64,000 nt of DNA, taken from Agelaius tricolor. Its lineage: Eukaryota > Chordata > Aves > Passeriformes > Icteridae. The notes below the pieces were generated by a model. That model had not been told where the DNA came from. It ran no database searches and saw nothing but the letters and a program-made list of their open reading frames with translations. The stretch spans positions 6,748,001 through 6,812,000 of the forward strand of contig JALJCS010000029.1 in NCBI GenBank assembly GCA_023055355.1, written 5' to 3'. Shown one piece after another: positions 22,666 to 32,310 of the stretch (position 1 is its first letter; the number at the start of each line of letters is the position of its first letter). The translations under genes and the position numbers were made by a program.

Positions 22666-23906
22666 ATGAAGCAGCTCTTCCTCCTCTTCCTCCTCGGGCT
22701 CATCAGCAGGTCCTTGCAGATCGAAGACAACAAGATCCCTGGGCTGTGCTCAGGGCAGCCAGGCATCCCAGGGACGCCGGGCCTGCACGGGGGGCAGGGT
22801 TTGCCAGGCAGAGACGGACGAGACGGCCGGGATGGAGCCATGGGCATGCCAGGGGAGAAGGGTGACATGGGCCCTCCTGGTAAGAAAGGAGAGCTCCCAT
22901 CTGGGGAGGGGGATTTGCCATTCCCTGCCCGTGGGGAACACCCCATGCCAGGGAGTAAGTGCTGCATGCTGGCACAAATGGCCAAATGGAGAGTGAACCC
23001 TGCAGAAGCGCCCCTGCCATGCCACCACCACCCCTTGGCCCTGCCAGTGGTGCCCCTGTGTTCTGTAAAACCAGCAGCTCCTTGTCACTGGGGAAGCTGC
23101 ATTGTCCCCATCCCCAATGCCGCCCCTCTCTCCCAGCCCTGCTTTAGGAGGGACCACCATCATCCCTGCCCTGGCTCCTGGGCTGGGCTTTCCCCCAACC
23201 TCTGAGGGTTTCTCCAACGATTTGTTGATGCTGAGTTGATCAACGCACCCAGCCCTCCCCGCCCGCGCTGCTCCCCCATGCGGTGCCCTGCTGTGGCAGG
23301 GAATTGCTATAATTGGGACTGGGCAGGAGGGATGGAGGAGCTGTGCTGGTGACTCCGGGGTGACCCTGTCCCCCTCTGCCTGCCCCAGGAGTGCCGGGTC
23401 CCCGCGGGGAGGTGGGCAGCCCCGGCGTGGACGGGCTGCACGGTGAGAAGGGAGCTCAGGGCGAGTGCGCCGTTGCTCCTCGCTCCGCCTTCAGCGCCAA
23501 GCGCTCCGAGTCCCGCAGCCCTCCCCTGGCCGACCAGCCCATCCTCTTCGACGTGGTGCTCATCAACGAGCAGGGCCACTACGACCCGGCCACGGGCAAG
23601 TTCACCTGCGAGGTGCCCGGCCTCTATTACTTCGCCGTGCACGCCACCGTGTACCGCACCAGCCTGCAGTTCGACATCATCAAGAACGGCCACTCCATCG
23701 CCTCCTTCTTCCAGTACTACGGCAACTGGCCCAAGCCCGCCTCGCTCTCGGGGGGCACCCTGGTCCGCCTGGAGCCCGAGGACGAGGTGTGGGTGCAGGT
23801 GGGCGTGGGGGACTACATCGGCTTCTACGCCAGCGTCAAGACGGACAGCACCTTCACCGGCTTCCTCGTCTACTCCTACTGGCAAAACTCCGCCGTGTTC
23901 GCCTGA
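22666..23906 (+). CDS. C1QTNF5: C1QTNF5 (CTRP5), C1q/TNF-related protein 5
   Basis: Secreted short-chain collagen-like protein of the RPE basal membrane; mutated in late-onset retinal degeneration in people. Two coding exons, 22666-22879 and 23389-23906, phase 1 junction, 243 residues: the same length as human, and the alignment looks gapless. Signal peptide [18 protein letters not shown]; conserved DNKIP; 22 uninterrupted Gly-X-Y triplets (residues about 30-97, including [10 protein letters not shown]); then a globular C1q domain to VFA. Ser163, the position of the human S163R disease change, is conserved in context YRTSLQFD. A 3' splice site ends at 22659, six bases before the ATG, so the 5'UTR has at least one upstream exon. 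The 509-bp intron (22880-23388) shows no extra exon. Confidence 0.96.
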
Positions 23907-24124
23907 GCTCACCCTCGGCTGCGGGTGCGGCCCTTCCCGGAGAGCGGGACCCCTGCCCTGCTCGGGGCGCAGGAACGCTCCCTGTGCCAGGGCGGGGATG
24001 GCGGAGCACCCCTGGAGCAGCGCTGGGGCAGAGCTCGCTGTTATTTCGGGCACCCCCAGGGCAGGGCAAGCCGGGCTGAGCGGCCGGGAGCCCGGCCCGG
24101 GGGTGCTGCCCCATCCCTCCCCTC

Positions 24125-24130
24125 AATAAA
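24125..24130 (+). terminator. C1QTNF5: Poly(A) signal of C1QTNF5
   Basis: AATAAA 219 bp after the stop codon, followed by CGTGTGCCGCCTG; gives a short 3'UTR. Confidence 0.75.
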
Positions 24131-24535
24131 GCGCTGCTCAGCTCCGCGTGTGCCGCCTGCCTGCTGCGCCCCGAGGGCGGAGGGGGCTCCGCAGCCCTGC
24201 CCGGGGGCTCCGGGCCGGGGCCACCGTGTCGGGCTGTCCCCGCAGGGCCAGCGAGAGCCGCTAGATGGTGGCATCGGCGTCCTTGAGCGGCGAGCGCAGC
24301 GCTGTGACCGCCCCCAGCACCTCCCGAGGCTCGGGAGCACCCCCGGGGTCCCCCCGGGGACCGAGTCCCGGCGGATCGAGGGTCCCCATGCTGTCATAGG
24401 GGGAGCGGATTGCCCGGGGCGAGCAGAGCCACGGCTCCGGGGGTGGCCCTCGGTCCCCGGACGGGGCTGGCGGAGCCCCCCGCGCCCGCCCCCCGCCCCA
24501 GTGCGAAAGCGGTGACCCGCCGCTGGGAAAGGTCG

Positions 24536-24586
24536 CTATTTTTAGCAGGGGAATGAAGAGCTTCCTCATTCCTTGCCCAAAATAGG
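24536..24586. promoter_or_regulatory. MEF2 / TEAD / TEAD / CArG motif cluster (muscle-type module)
   Basis: Within 51 bp: CTATTTTTAG (24536-24545), a perfect MEF2 site (YTAWWWWTAR); GGAATG (24550-24555) and CATTCCT (24567-24573), inverted TEAD/MCAT sites; and CCAAAATAGG (24577-24586), a perfect CArG box for SRF. A CAGCTG E-box follows at 24679-24684. The A/T-rich sites stand out in very GC-rich surroundings. It lies 630 bp after the C1QTNF5 stop. Which gene it would control is unknown. Confidence 0.6.
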
Positions 24587-24589
24587 TCC

Positions 24590-27500
24590 CTGAGGGGACC
24601 AGCCGGGGAGGGGGCTCTTGGCCAGCGGCCGAACCCCTTAATGGGCTTGGGACGCTGCCCTGCCCGGCTGTAGGGCGCCAGCTGGGACCGGCCCTTCCCA
24701 GCCCAGGAACCGGGAACACAGCCGGACAGGCACCCCTGCCCTGCCCCGGATCCCCCATGTGTGCCGGATGCACCCCCAGGAGTGCAGCTGTGCCCCTCAG
24801 GATGGGCAAACCCCGTGTCCCTGCTCACCAGGGGCTGCAGCAGCTGGCACCGGCCGTGGGGACACCGTGTGCCACCCAGTGCCACCCCCACCCTGGCACT
24901 GAGGACCACGGGCACATCACTGCAGCCTGCCCGGGCCACCCCCGGCCCGTGGGGACCTGTGGAGGTGCTGGGTGTCCCTTTTGGGGGGCAGGGGGACTCT
25001 GCTGCAGGGCAGCCCCGGGGCCGGGTTGCAGCAGAAGTCTCTGTTTGGGCTGGAGATGGCTTTTTCTGCAAGCAGAGCTGCTCGGGGGGCAAACAACGCC
25101 GCAGAGCAGATCGATGGCTATTCTGGGAGGAGGAAAGGGAATTCTCTGGATGAGATGGGTGGGGGCTGGGAGCATTCCCTGGTCCCTGTCACCGTGTGGG
25201 GGAGAAGGCTCAGCACAGGCAGCCACAGCAGTTCCTGGGCTCTGCTGCCTTTGGGATGCTCTTGGCTGTGTGGACACTTTGTCTGGGGTCAGGGGGACCC
25301 CTGTGAGAATGTGAGGGTGTCTGCTGCTGCCTAGGGAGGATGAGGAAAAGGAAAAGGAAAAGGGAGCCACAGGAGACTTTGACAAGCTCCCAGTAAGCTC
25401 CAGGTGCTTTTGATGAGCTCTGCCAGCTTCCCCGAGTTAGGAGAGCTTGGAGACCCTGTCCCAGCAGAGCCCAGGCTAGGGAGGGGCCAGCAGCCCTCAG
25501 CCAGGCTAGGAGAGGAGCCTATATAAGAGCCAGGCTGAGCCCTCAGGTGCTGAGTGCAGCTTACAGAGGCAGCAGTTGGACCATTTTGTTTCTTTTGAGG
25601 TTTTTGTGGTTGCTTTGTGGGTTTTTAGGAACAAAAATAAACGTCAGCACCTCTTTGCAGAGCAGCACTCGTGTCCTTGGCACTCCAAGGTCACCTGAGG
25701 AGGTCAGCAGGCACCAGAGATTAAAGAGATATACTGGATCGTGTTTGAGACCCTGCAGCTGCACATGGGAACGCCCCAGTGGTGAAGGGTGGCCTGGTGG
25801 CTCCTGCAGCAGCAGAATGGCTCCTGCTCCACCCAAAAGTTTGGTTATGGCCCAGGTTCAGAGGCCTAATCGCTGCTGAGGTGCAGGGAATGCTCTCAGG
25901 CATCTTCAGGACTGCTGAGCTGGTAAGGAGCCCCTCAACCTGGGAATGGCAGGGGAGGGACAATCCTTGCTCACGTGGGGGTGGGCTGGGCAAGAAAAGG
26001 ACCAAAGAAAAGGCTCAGGAGAGCAGACACGGCTCCTTCAGGGATGTCCTTGGGATAGCCCCATGTCCTGGAGAGGTGTCCAGGAGGATGAAGGGTCAGC
26101 TCCCCCAAACTCAGGCCCATCCCTACGAGCAGGGGTGCGAGGTGCTGATCAAACCCCGCCATGGGCTGCTCAGAGAGGCAGGAGAGCCTCCCCCCATGGA
26201 GACACTGGGAACCCTGCTGTCCCCAGAACCGAGCACGCTGCTCTGGGCTGGTGTCCCCAGCAACCTCAGCCCCTCCGGGGTCGCTGCTGAGCCCGGGCAG
26301 CTGCTGGGGCTCCCTGTGCTGGATCAATAATGAGAGCCCAGGCTGGTTCCCGCAGCATCCCAAAGGCTCCCCGCGGTTCTGCCGCTGATCCTCACCTGCT
26401 CCCTCCCTGCCGCCCGGGTATCATCCCCGCTCCCGCTGTGCCCATCTGCGCTCCCGGCTGTGCGTCCCCTCCCTGCTGGCAGGGGACCGTGCCTCCTGTC
26501 CCCAGGCTGTGCCGAGCCGCTCGTTAGGGACGGGGAGCCGCAGCTGGGCTGACAAAGGGATTTCCCAGCGCCTGGGGGCTCCTGCTTTCAGCGGGCTGCC
26601 AGAACCGACCACCCCAGCGCTCCTAAACCGGGCTCACCCGGCAGCAGCACGCTCCTCCCTCCTTGGGGAAGGGTCTGGGCGCTTTGATGAGCTGAGAGCA
26701 GCCTGCTGGGCTGTGTGGGACCTCCCAAGCATGTTCAGGAGCAGGGAATACCCCGAGGACTCCAAATCTTCTGTCCCGGAGTGGCCAAACCCGAAGTGCC
26801 AGGGCAGGCAGGGCTCACGGAGCTGGTCCCTTAGCACGGAGCCGGTTGCATTTTCCTCCTGCAATCGCTGGCTGTTGGAGCAGAGATTGAGCCAAGCGTG
26901 TGCAGGATGGCTCCCGGGGGAGGGCTGTGTCCTGCACATCCTGTCCTCGCTGGGAAAGCTGGGCTGCAGTGGCCCGAGGTGGCCGAGCACCCTCCCCATC
27001 CCCTGCCCGGGGCTGCCGGGCTGGGAGAGCCTGCCTGGGCAGGGCAGGGCAGACATTCCCCTGCTGATCCCACCTTCCTGCCCCCTCTGCAGCCTCCCCA
27101 GGGGCCCAGAGAGCCTCGGGTCACACCCTAGGAGCACGAGAAGTGCCTCAGTTTCCCACTTATCAGGCATCTGCCAGCACTGCCCTCCTCCCTGTGCCTG
27201 AGCAGGTATCTGCCTCTTTCTGGCCTCCCCTCTCTTGCTTTCCATCCTGATTGAAATGAGCCATCCTGATTGAAATGAGCCATCCTGATTGAAATGCCCT
27301 GCCAGGGCAGGGCAAGCAGGACTCCTGGAGTCTCTGCCCATCAGGATCCTGAGCCATTTTTCCAAACAATTTATGAGGATGCTGGGGAAGCAGAGAGTGC
27401 TTAAAAGCACAAAGCAACCTGCCAGGAGCTCAGATCCGAGCCAGGGAGCAGCTCCTTGTGCAGCAAATGCATCTGCTCAGGGTAACCCTGAGCCTGCCAC

Positions 27501-27960
27501 AGCCTTTCTGCAAGGCAAGACCCAGCCCCGTGCTGCCTCCATTCCTGGGACAGTCTGAGGCCTCAGAAATGTGCAGGAACAGGAAGGAACAGGTCCCAGC
27601 ACGTTCCTGCCAGCCTGGAACACGCTGGGAGCCCCCAGCCCCTCCTCCCTGGCCCCTGGTGTGGTGTATCCACAACCATCTCCTCTCAGCTGGGCTGGCA
27701 GAGCAGGAGCTGGGGGCTGCCAGCTCTGAGAAGCCCACCCAGAGTGGGTTTGGGTGTGAATTCATCTCCTGGGTGCTGGATTTTCCCCGGCTCCAGGGTA
27801 TCCCACAGCACTGCTTTTCTGGGGGCAAACACCCCCGAGCCTGCAGGTGATGTTGACCCTTTGAGGGGAGTGATGGGCTTTGCATGGAGCCCAGGGGTGA
27901 ATGTAGGAAACACAAACACACATTCCCCCAAAAAACCCTTCCCAAGAACGAGGCAGAGCC
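24590..27960. other. C1QTNF5-RNF26 intergenic region
   Basis: No protein-coding gene recognised. Holds the LTR-like unit at 25520-25641, a three-copy 20-bp tandem repeat (CATCCTGATTGAAATGAGC type) at 27243-27297, and GC-rich unique sequence. RNF26 transcription should end near 27960. Confidence 0.5.
25520..25641 (+). promoter_or_regulatory. TATA box followed by AATAAA, LTR-like unit
   Basis: TATATAA at 25520-25526, an expected start about 25550, then a T/G-rich stretch and AATAAA at 25636-25641. A TATA box with a poly(A) signal about 115 bp downstream is the U3-R layout of a retroviral LTR, but I find no clear TG...CA ends, primer-binding site or duplicated target, so it could instead be the promoter of an unannotated transcript. 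Confidence 0.35.
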
Positions 27961-27980
27961 CAGCTTTTGGTAAAGGAGAT

Positions 27981-27986
27981 TTTAAT
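27981..27986 (-). terminator. RNF26: Poly(A) signal of RNF26 (ATTAAA)
   Basis: ATTAAA on the - strand with a GT-rich element 55-75 nt downstream; no AATAAA better placed was found closer to the stop. Confidence 0.5.
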
Positions 27987-29301
27987 CTGCTCAGTATCTA
28001 GTCCATAGTGCAAAGAGTTAAACTTAAGGCAAAGCCTTCTCTTATAAACAGCAAACAGGCCCTAAACAAACAAGCGTGACTGCTATAATAATAATAATAT
28101 AAAAAAAAGGGGTTAAGGGAACAAACTGCACTTCTGGGGAGGTGTCCTTTCCCCCCAGCCTGTAACTCACATAGGGAACCTTGCACCCCCTGATCCATGA
28201 GCTGGTCCCAAGGGAATGCTGCTGCCTGTGGAGCAGGGCCACAATCCCACCCCTGAGTGACTCCAGCTGCAGCTCCCTGGCTCCCCTGCAAGTGCCTGGG
28301 ACAAGGCAGAGCCTGGGTTCACACTCCTCTGGTGAGGGTTTGGCTGCTCCCAAGTGTTGGTGGCTGGAGAGAGGCAGCTGAAGGAGGGAGGTGTGTGGGG
28401 AGGCACAGGGACAAGAGCTTGAGCAATGGGGAGCTTTGCATCTCGTTGGAGTGGAGTGGAAGCAGCTGAGAGCCCTTCTAACACCCATTAGTGCTCAGGA
28501 GCCTGGCTGGGCCAGGAATCCTTCCAGCTCCCAGGAAATGTGGGAGCAAGCAGCCCTGGCAGTGCCTTTCTGAGCAAAGCCACTCAACAAGAGGATAGTT
28601 CCTTGCTAGAGCTCAGCTTTGCAGCTCAGAGGCATCTCCCAGCACGGCCTGGCCTCTCTGCTGCCTCTGTTTTGGCTTAAATTGCTAATCAAGAAGGAAA
28701 ATAGAAGGAGAAGCATGCCAGCTGCCCTCAGGCTCTTGGCTTGCAGTCCAGAGTCAAGACTCTCTCCGGTCTGGCTCCAGCCAAAATTGGCTGTGGCGTG
28801 TGGCTGACCTCAGGCAAGCAGCTGGAGAAGGAAAAGCTTCTTAGTGCAAGGCCCTCGTGCAGCCCAGCAATTTCTTGGAATGGTGCTGGGTGCCCAAGCT
28901 GGGATGAGCCATCTCAGGCCTGCCCCAGCCAGGATGGGATGGACACCTTGGGCTCCAGGGGACACTTCTGAATGGAAGTAACGACATTGGTGACAAACAA
29001 CAAGACAAAACAAAGGTACAGCCCTGCCCTAATCCCAGATATCCATGGTCCTGGTACTGCTCCATGCACACAACTGCAGATCCACAGCATGGATGTGCAG
29101 AAACTGTGCCTGGAGCTGGAATGTCTGTGAGCTCCCAAGAGCTTTGGGGTGCTCCCTCTTCTCCTAAAGAATTCCTCCCTCTAACCAGCCCGGCCTGGGA
29201 AGGAGCCAGCAAGCTCTGGAGTGACCCTCCCTGCTCCATGGCACTCTTAGCCTGCAAATGTGTGGGTTTTGGAGAGGATTCTCCAGCCTTGGCTCAAATC
29301 T

Positions 29302-29381
29302 GGGCTGCTGCTGCTGCTGCCAGGGCTGGGAGCACTGCCTGGGGGGCCACTCCTCAGTTCCCCCAGCAGCAGCAGCAGCCC
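29302..29381. repeat. RNF26: Perfect 18-bp inverted repeat of CTG and CAG triplets
   Basis: GGG(CTG)5 at 29302-29319 is exactly complementary to (CAG)5CCC at 29364-29381, with a 44-nt loop. A further CAG tract lies at about 29464-29479. Inside the RNF26 3'UTR this would fold as a strong hairpin on either strand. Confidence 0.85.
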
Positions 29382-30137
29382 TGCAGGAGGAGTGATCCCT
29401 GCAGCCTCCCCGTGCAGGTAACCTGATGTGTGCTTGCTAGTCTTGCATAGGTGATGCGTGGAAGCAGCAGCAGCAGCACTGAGCTCTGCAGGGAGCCCGG
29501 GTCCATCACAGCTCCACGCTGTCCTGGCAAGAGAGATCCCTCAAAAAGCAAAGCCCTGGGGTGATGAAGTACCCCAAAATCCCTGTTCTCCAGCTGAGAG
29601 CCAGGCTCAGCAAACACTAAAAAACTCGAGTGTGCTCCTGGCTCTCCCTGGGCCTTGCAAGCAGGGCACTCCTCCCTTTTCCCATGGAGCTCCTCCAGGC
29701 CTGGATGCAGCCTGCCAGGTAATTTTCTAGTGAGACCTTGGGAAAAAAATCTCCCTTGCCTTGCACCAGCCCCTGTGATTGCCAGGAGGGCACAGCCTGT
29801 AACCCTCCATCAGCTTTGGCTAGGAGGGACCAGAGCATTTTCCTGCGCTCTGCTTTGGATCTCAGGCTGCAGGCTCGAGGCAACAGGCCCTGAAACAGCA
29901 AAAGTTGTCAACAAAAAACCAGGTAACTCTTCCAGCCCGCTGCAGAGATCAGTATTGTGCTTGCTAGCAAGAGCTACAACCTAGTTAGGCAGCAAATGTG
30001 ACCAGCAGACACCCCACAGCGTTCTGCCCTTCCAGCACCATCCACAGTTCTTTGGAAGCTGCTCAAGGCAGCCCTGGGAAGTGCACACAGGGGTGTCCTT
30101 GACCTCCTGGGAAAAACAGCCCAAGCCCCCCCTGGGC

Positions 30138-31478
30138 TCACAGGTAGACGTTGAGGGTCTGCAGGATGACCTGGCGGCACAGGGGGCAGTTGCGCTGGTA
30201 GATGTCCTGCTGCAGGAGCACCTCTGTGCACTCCTGGCACAGGCACAGGTGCCTGCAGGGCAGCAGCAGGACTGTCTTGGTCTGGTCCTGGCAGATGACA
30301 CATTTCTTACGCTCCTCTTGTTCTTTCAGCAGCACCCAGGGGTCGTCGTCCGGGGCTCCTTCGGCGTTCAGCCGCTGCTTCCTCGGGGATTTCCACCAGG
30401 ACGTGCTTGGCTCCTCCCTGGGTGTCTGGGGACGCTGCCCTGCCCCAGCACGGCTCAGAGCAGGCCTTGGCTGCGGCCCCTGCTCTGCATCCAGCTGCTC
30501 CTCCAGCCCGGCCAGCAGCTGGCCCAGGGTCACCCTGTCGGCGGCCGGGGCTCTGGGGGCACCCACGGCGCGTCGCTGGTCGCTGCCCTGGTTCACCATC
30601 CTCCCTCCCTGGCTCCAGTTGGTCACCTGCTGGATCCAGTCCACCAGCCTGCGCCAGGGCTGGGAGGTGACGGCCACTCCCAGGGTGAGCACGGCCACCT
30701 GGTAGAGCCGCCAGACGTCCCTGTGCAGGCGGCGCAGGGAGGGCAGCGTGTGCAGGTAGCCCAGCAGGTATCCCGTCAGCGTCCACAGCAGCCCGGGGTT
30801 GAAGGCGAAGGCGCTGACCAGCACGATGAGCAGCAGCAAGCCCAGGCCGTAGACGTTGACGAAGAAGACGCTGATGAAGAGCTCGGTGGCGGAGCAGAGC
30901 AGCTCGAAGGCCATCTGGCAGGGCGACCACAGCAGGATGGACACGGCGATGGCTCCGCTGGACACGTGCGCCAGGAAGGCGGCCAGCAGCTCGGCCAGCC
31001 TAACCACGGGCCCGGCCAGCGAGTCCCAGAGGGCGGCGAGCAGCGTGAAGAGGTTCTGCGTGCCGATGAGACACACGTTCACCAGGCTGTTGGCCAGGTA
31101 CATCAGCAGGCTGGAGCCGATGGCCAGCGCCTCGCACAGCTGCCGGCCCAGCGCCTGCCCGCAGCCCAGCACGGCGCCCAGCCCGCGCTGCGCCAGCTCC
31201 CGGCCCCGCAGCGCCAGGTGAGACGCCAGGTGAGACACCAGGTGCCCGGCCGCCCGCATGCCCTCCATGGCCCCGTAGCAGCCTCGCACCAGCACCAGCG
31301 CATCCCAGCACGCCACCGCCGCGGCGGCCGCGGCCGCGGGCAGGCTGGAGGCCGCGGCCAGCAGCCACAGCAGCGCGGACACCAGCGAGGACACCAGGAA
31401 GAAGTTGAGGTCGAGCACCAGCAGCAGCAGGTCGAGCAGCAGGCGCAGCCCGCGGAGCAGCGCGAACAGCACGTCCAT
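30138..31478 (-). CDS. RNF26: RNF26, ER-membrane RING finger E3 ubiquitin ligase
   Basis: Intronless gene, 446 residues (human 433). The family is an ER-resident E3 that positions endosomes in the perinuclear cloud and modulates STING (known for mammals). The N-terminal two thirds is strongly hydrophobic with several membrane segments; conserved blocks VLDLNFFLVSSL, NSLVNVCLIGTQNLF and FLAHVSSGAIAVSILLW. Then a charged linker and DPWVLLKEQEERKKCVICQ leading into a C-terminal RING (residues about 393-434: CVIC, CRHLCLC, CPLC), ending in LQTLNVYL as in mammals. The start is the Met at 31478 (MDVLFALLRG) because it aligns with the family N-terminus and has an ACCATGG context; an in-frame Met at 31547 would add 23 unlikely residues. 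A long antisense frame over the gene is a GC-content shadow. Confidence 0.95.
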   Translation of the reverse strand: MDVLFALLRGLRLLLDLLLLVLDLNFFLVSSLVSALLWLLAAASSLPAAAAAAAVACWDALVLVRGCYGAMEGMRAAGHLVSHLASHLALRGRELAQRGLGAVLGCGQALGRQLCEALAIGSSLLMYLANSLVNVCLIGTQNLFTLLAALWDSLAGPVVRLAELLAAFLAHVSSGAIAVSILLWSPCQMAFELLCSATELFISVFFVNVYGLGLLLLIVLVSAFAFNPGLLWTLTGYLLGYLHTLPSLRRLHRDVWRLYQVAVLTLGVAVTSQPWRRLVDWIQQVTNWSQGGRMVNQGSDQRRAVGAPRAPAADRVTLGQLLAGLEEQLDAEQGPQPRPALSRAGAGQRPQTPREEPSTSWWKSPRKQRLNAEGAPDDDPWVLLKEQEERKKCVICQDQTKTVLLLPCRHLCLCQECTEVLLQQDIYQRNCPLCRQVILQTLNVYL

Positions 31479-31740
31479 GGTCCCCGCGGGGCCGTACGGC
31501 AGCTCAGCCGCGGGGCCCCTCCGCCATGGGCGCAGCCATCTTGGCACCCGCCGCCGTGCGCCCCGCGGCCAATCAGCGGCGGGGGCTCCGCCCGGACTCG
31601 CTGCTCATTGGTCGATTCGCAGGATGCGGCGGGGGCGCGGCGGGGGCGCGGCTTCCAGCAGAGGCCACGCCCACTGCGGTGATTTAAAGGGCCAGCAGCG
31701 CCCGTTAGCCCGGAGCGTTCACCGCGAGCCACATCGGTTT
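31479..31740 (-). promoter_or_regulatory. RNF26: RNF26 CpG promoter with paired CCAAT boxes
   Basis: GC-rich and TATA-less. CCAAT at 31569-31573 and ATTGG at 31607-31611 form an opposed NF-Y pair 38 bp apart, with a GC box (CTCCGCCC, about 31586-31593) between them and a YY1-type CCATCTT at 31536-31542. Typical of housekeeping promoters, and symmetrical enough to fire both ways. Confidence 0.65.
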
Positions 31741-31814
31741 TTGCAGCGTTTTAACTGCGGAATGAACACTGTCCATGCAATTCCTGATCTCTTTGTGAAT
31801 CTGCCCGACTACTT

Positions 31815-32310
31815 CATAAAGAGGAAAAGCTCATGGCACAGGGACGCTTTCCAATATTCAGGATTGATCCAAGCCCAATCCAACCTGGCCTTGGACACTC
31901 CCAGGGATGGGGCAACCACAGCTTCTGTGAGCAACCTGTGCCAGTACATAAAGAGGAAAAGCTCATAGCACACGGATACTTTCCAATACCCCAGACTGAT
32001 CCAAGCTCAGTCCAGCCTGGCCTTGGACACTCCTAGGGATGGGGCAGTCGCAGCTTCCCTGGGCAAACTCTACCAGGGCCTCCCACCCTCACAGGGAGGA
32101 ATTTCTTCCCAATATCCCACGTAACCCTGCCCCCTGTTAGTGGGAAGCTGTTCCCCCTTGTCCCACCACTCCCAGAGGAGGGCACAGGGATGCTCAGGAG
32201 ATGCAGCAGCTCTGCTCTGGAGACAGGCTGGGAGAGCTGGTGGTGTCCAGCTTGCGGAAGAGAAGGAGCGGGAGACCTTGGAGCCCCTTCCAGTGCCTGG
32301 AGAAGGAGTT
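31815..32310 (-). mobile_element. CR1 LINE 3' fragment with internal 132-bp tandem duplication
   Basis: Shows reverse-complement CR1 3'-region wording (CCAACCTGGCCTTGGACACT, CCAGGGATGGGGCA, AGGAATTTCTTCCCAATAT). The segment from 31815 is repeated from 31947 (CATAAAGAGGAAAAGCTCAT in both), diverged by roughly 15%. The boundary beyond 32160 is uncertain. Confidence 0.7.

Larger units (their letters stand above)
27965..30137 (-). other. RNF26: RNF26 3'UTR
   Basis: Extends from the RNF26 stop to an ATTAAA signal (TTTAAT on +, 27981-27986), followed on the - strand by a GT-rich element (about 27905-27925, ACAAACACAC on +). About 2.2 kb without a protein frame. Contains an 18-bp perfect inverted repeat of CTG/CAG triplets (29302-29381) and a short AT-rich stretch at about 28085-28110. 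Confidence 0.6.

Noticed and set aside
22250..22669. Open frames through the C1QTNF5 upstream repeat (periodic Gly/His/Trp peptides)
   Set aside because: Periodic translation of a minisatellite, no conserved domain.
23443..24129. Long alternative frames over the C1QTNF5 C1q exon
   Set aside because: Arg/Ser/Pro-rich shadows of the GC-rich C1q exon; the frame with the intact C1q fold is unambiguous.
30081..31682. 533-codon open frame on the + strand antisense to RNF26
   Set aside because: Its composition (Gln/Gly/Ala/His-rich) is the shadow of a GC-rich membrane-protein gene on the other strand; RNF26 on the - strand is clearly the real gene.
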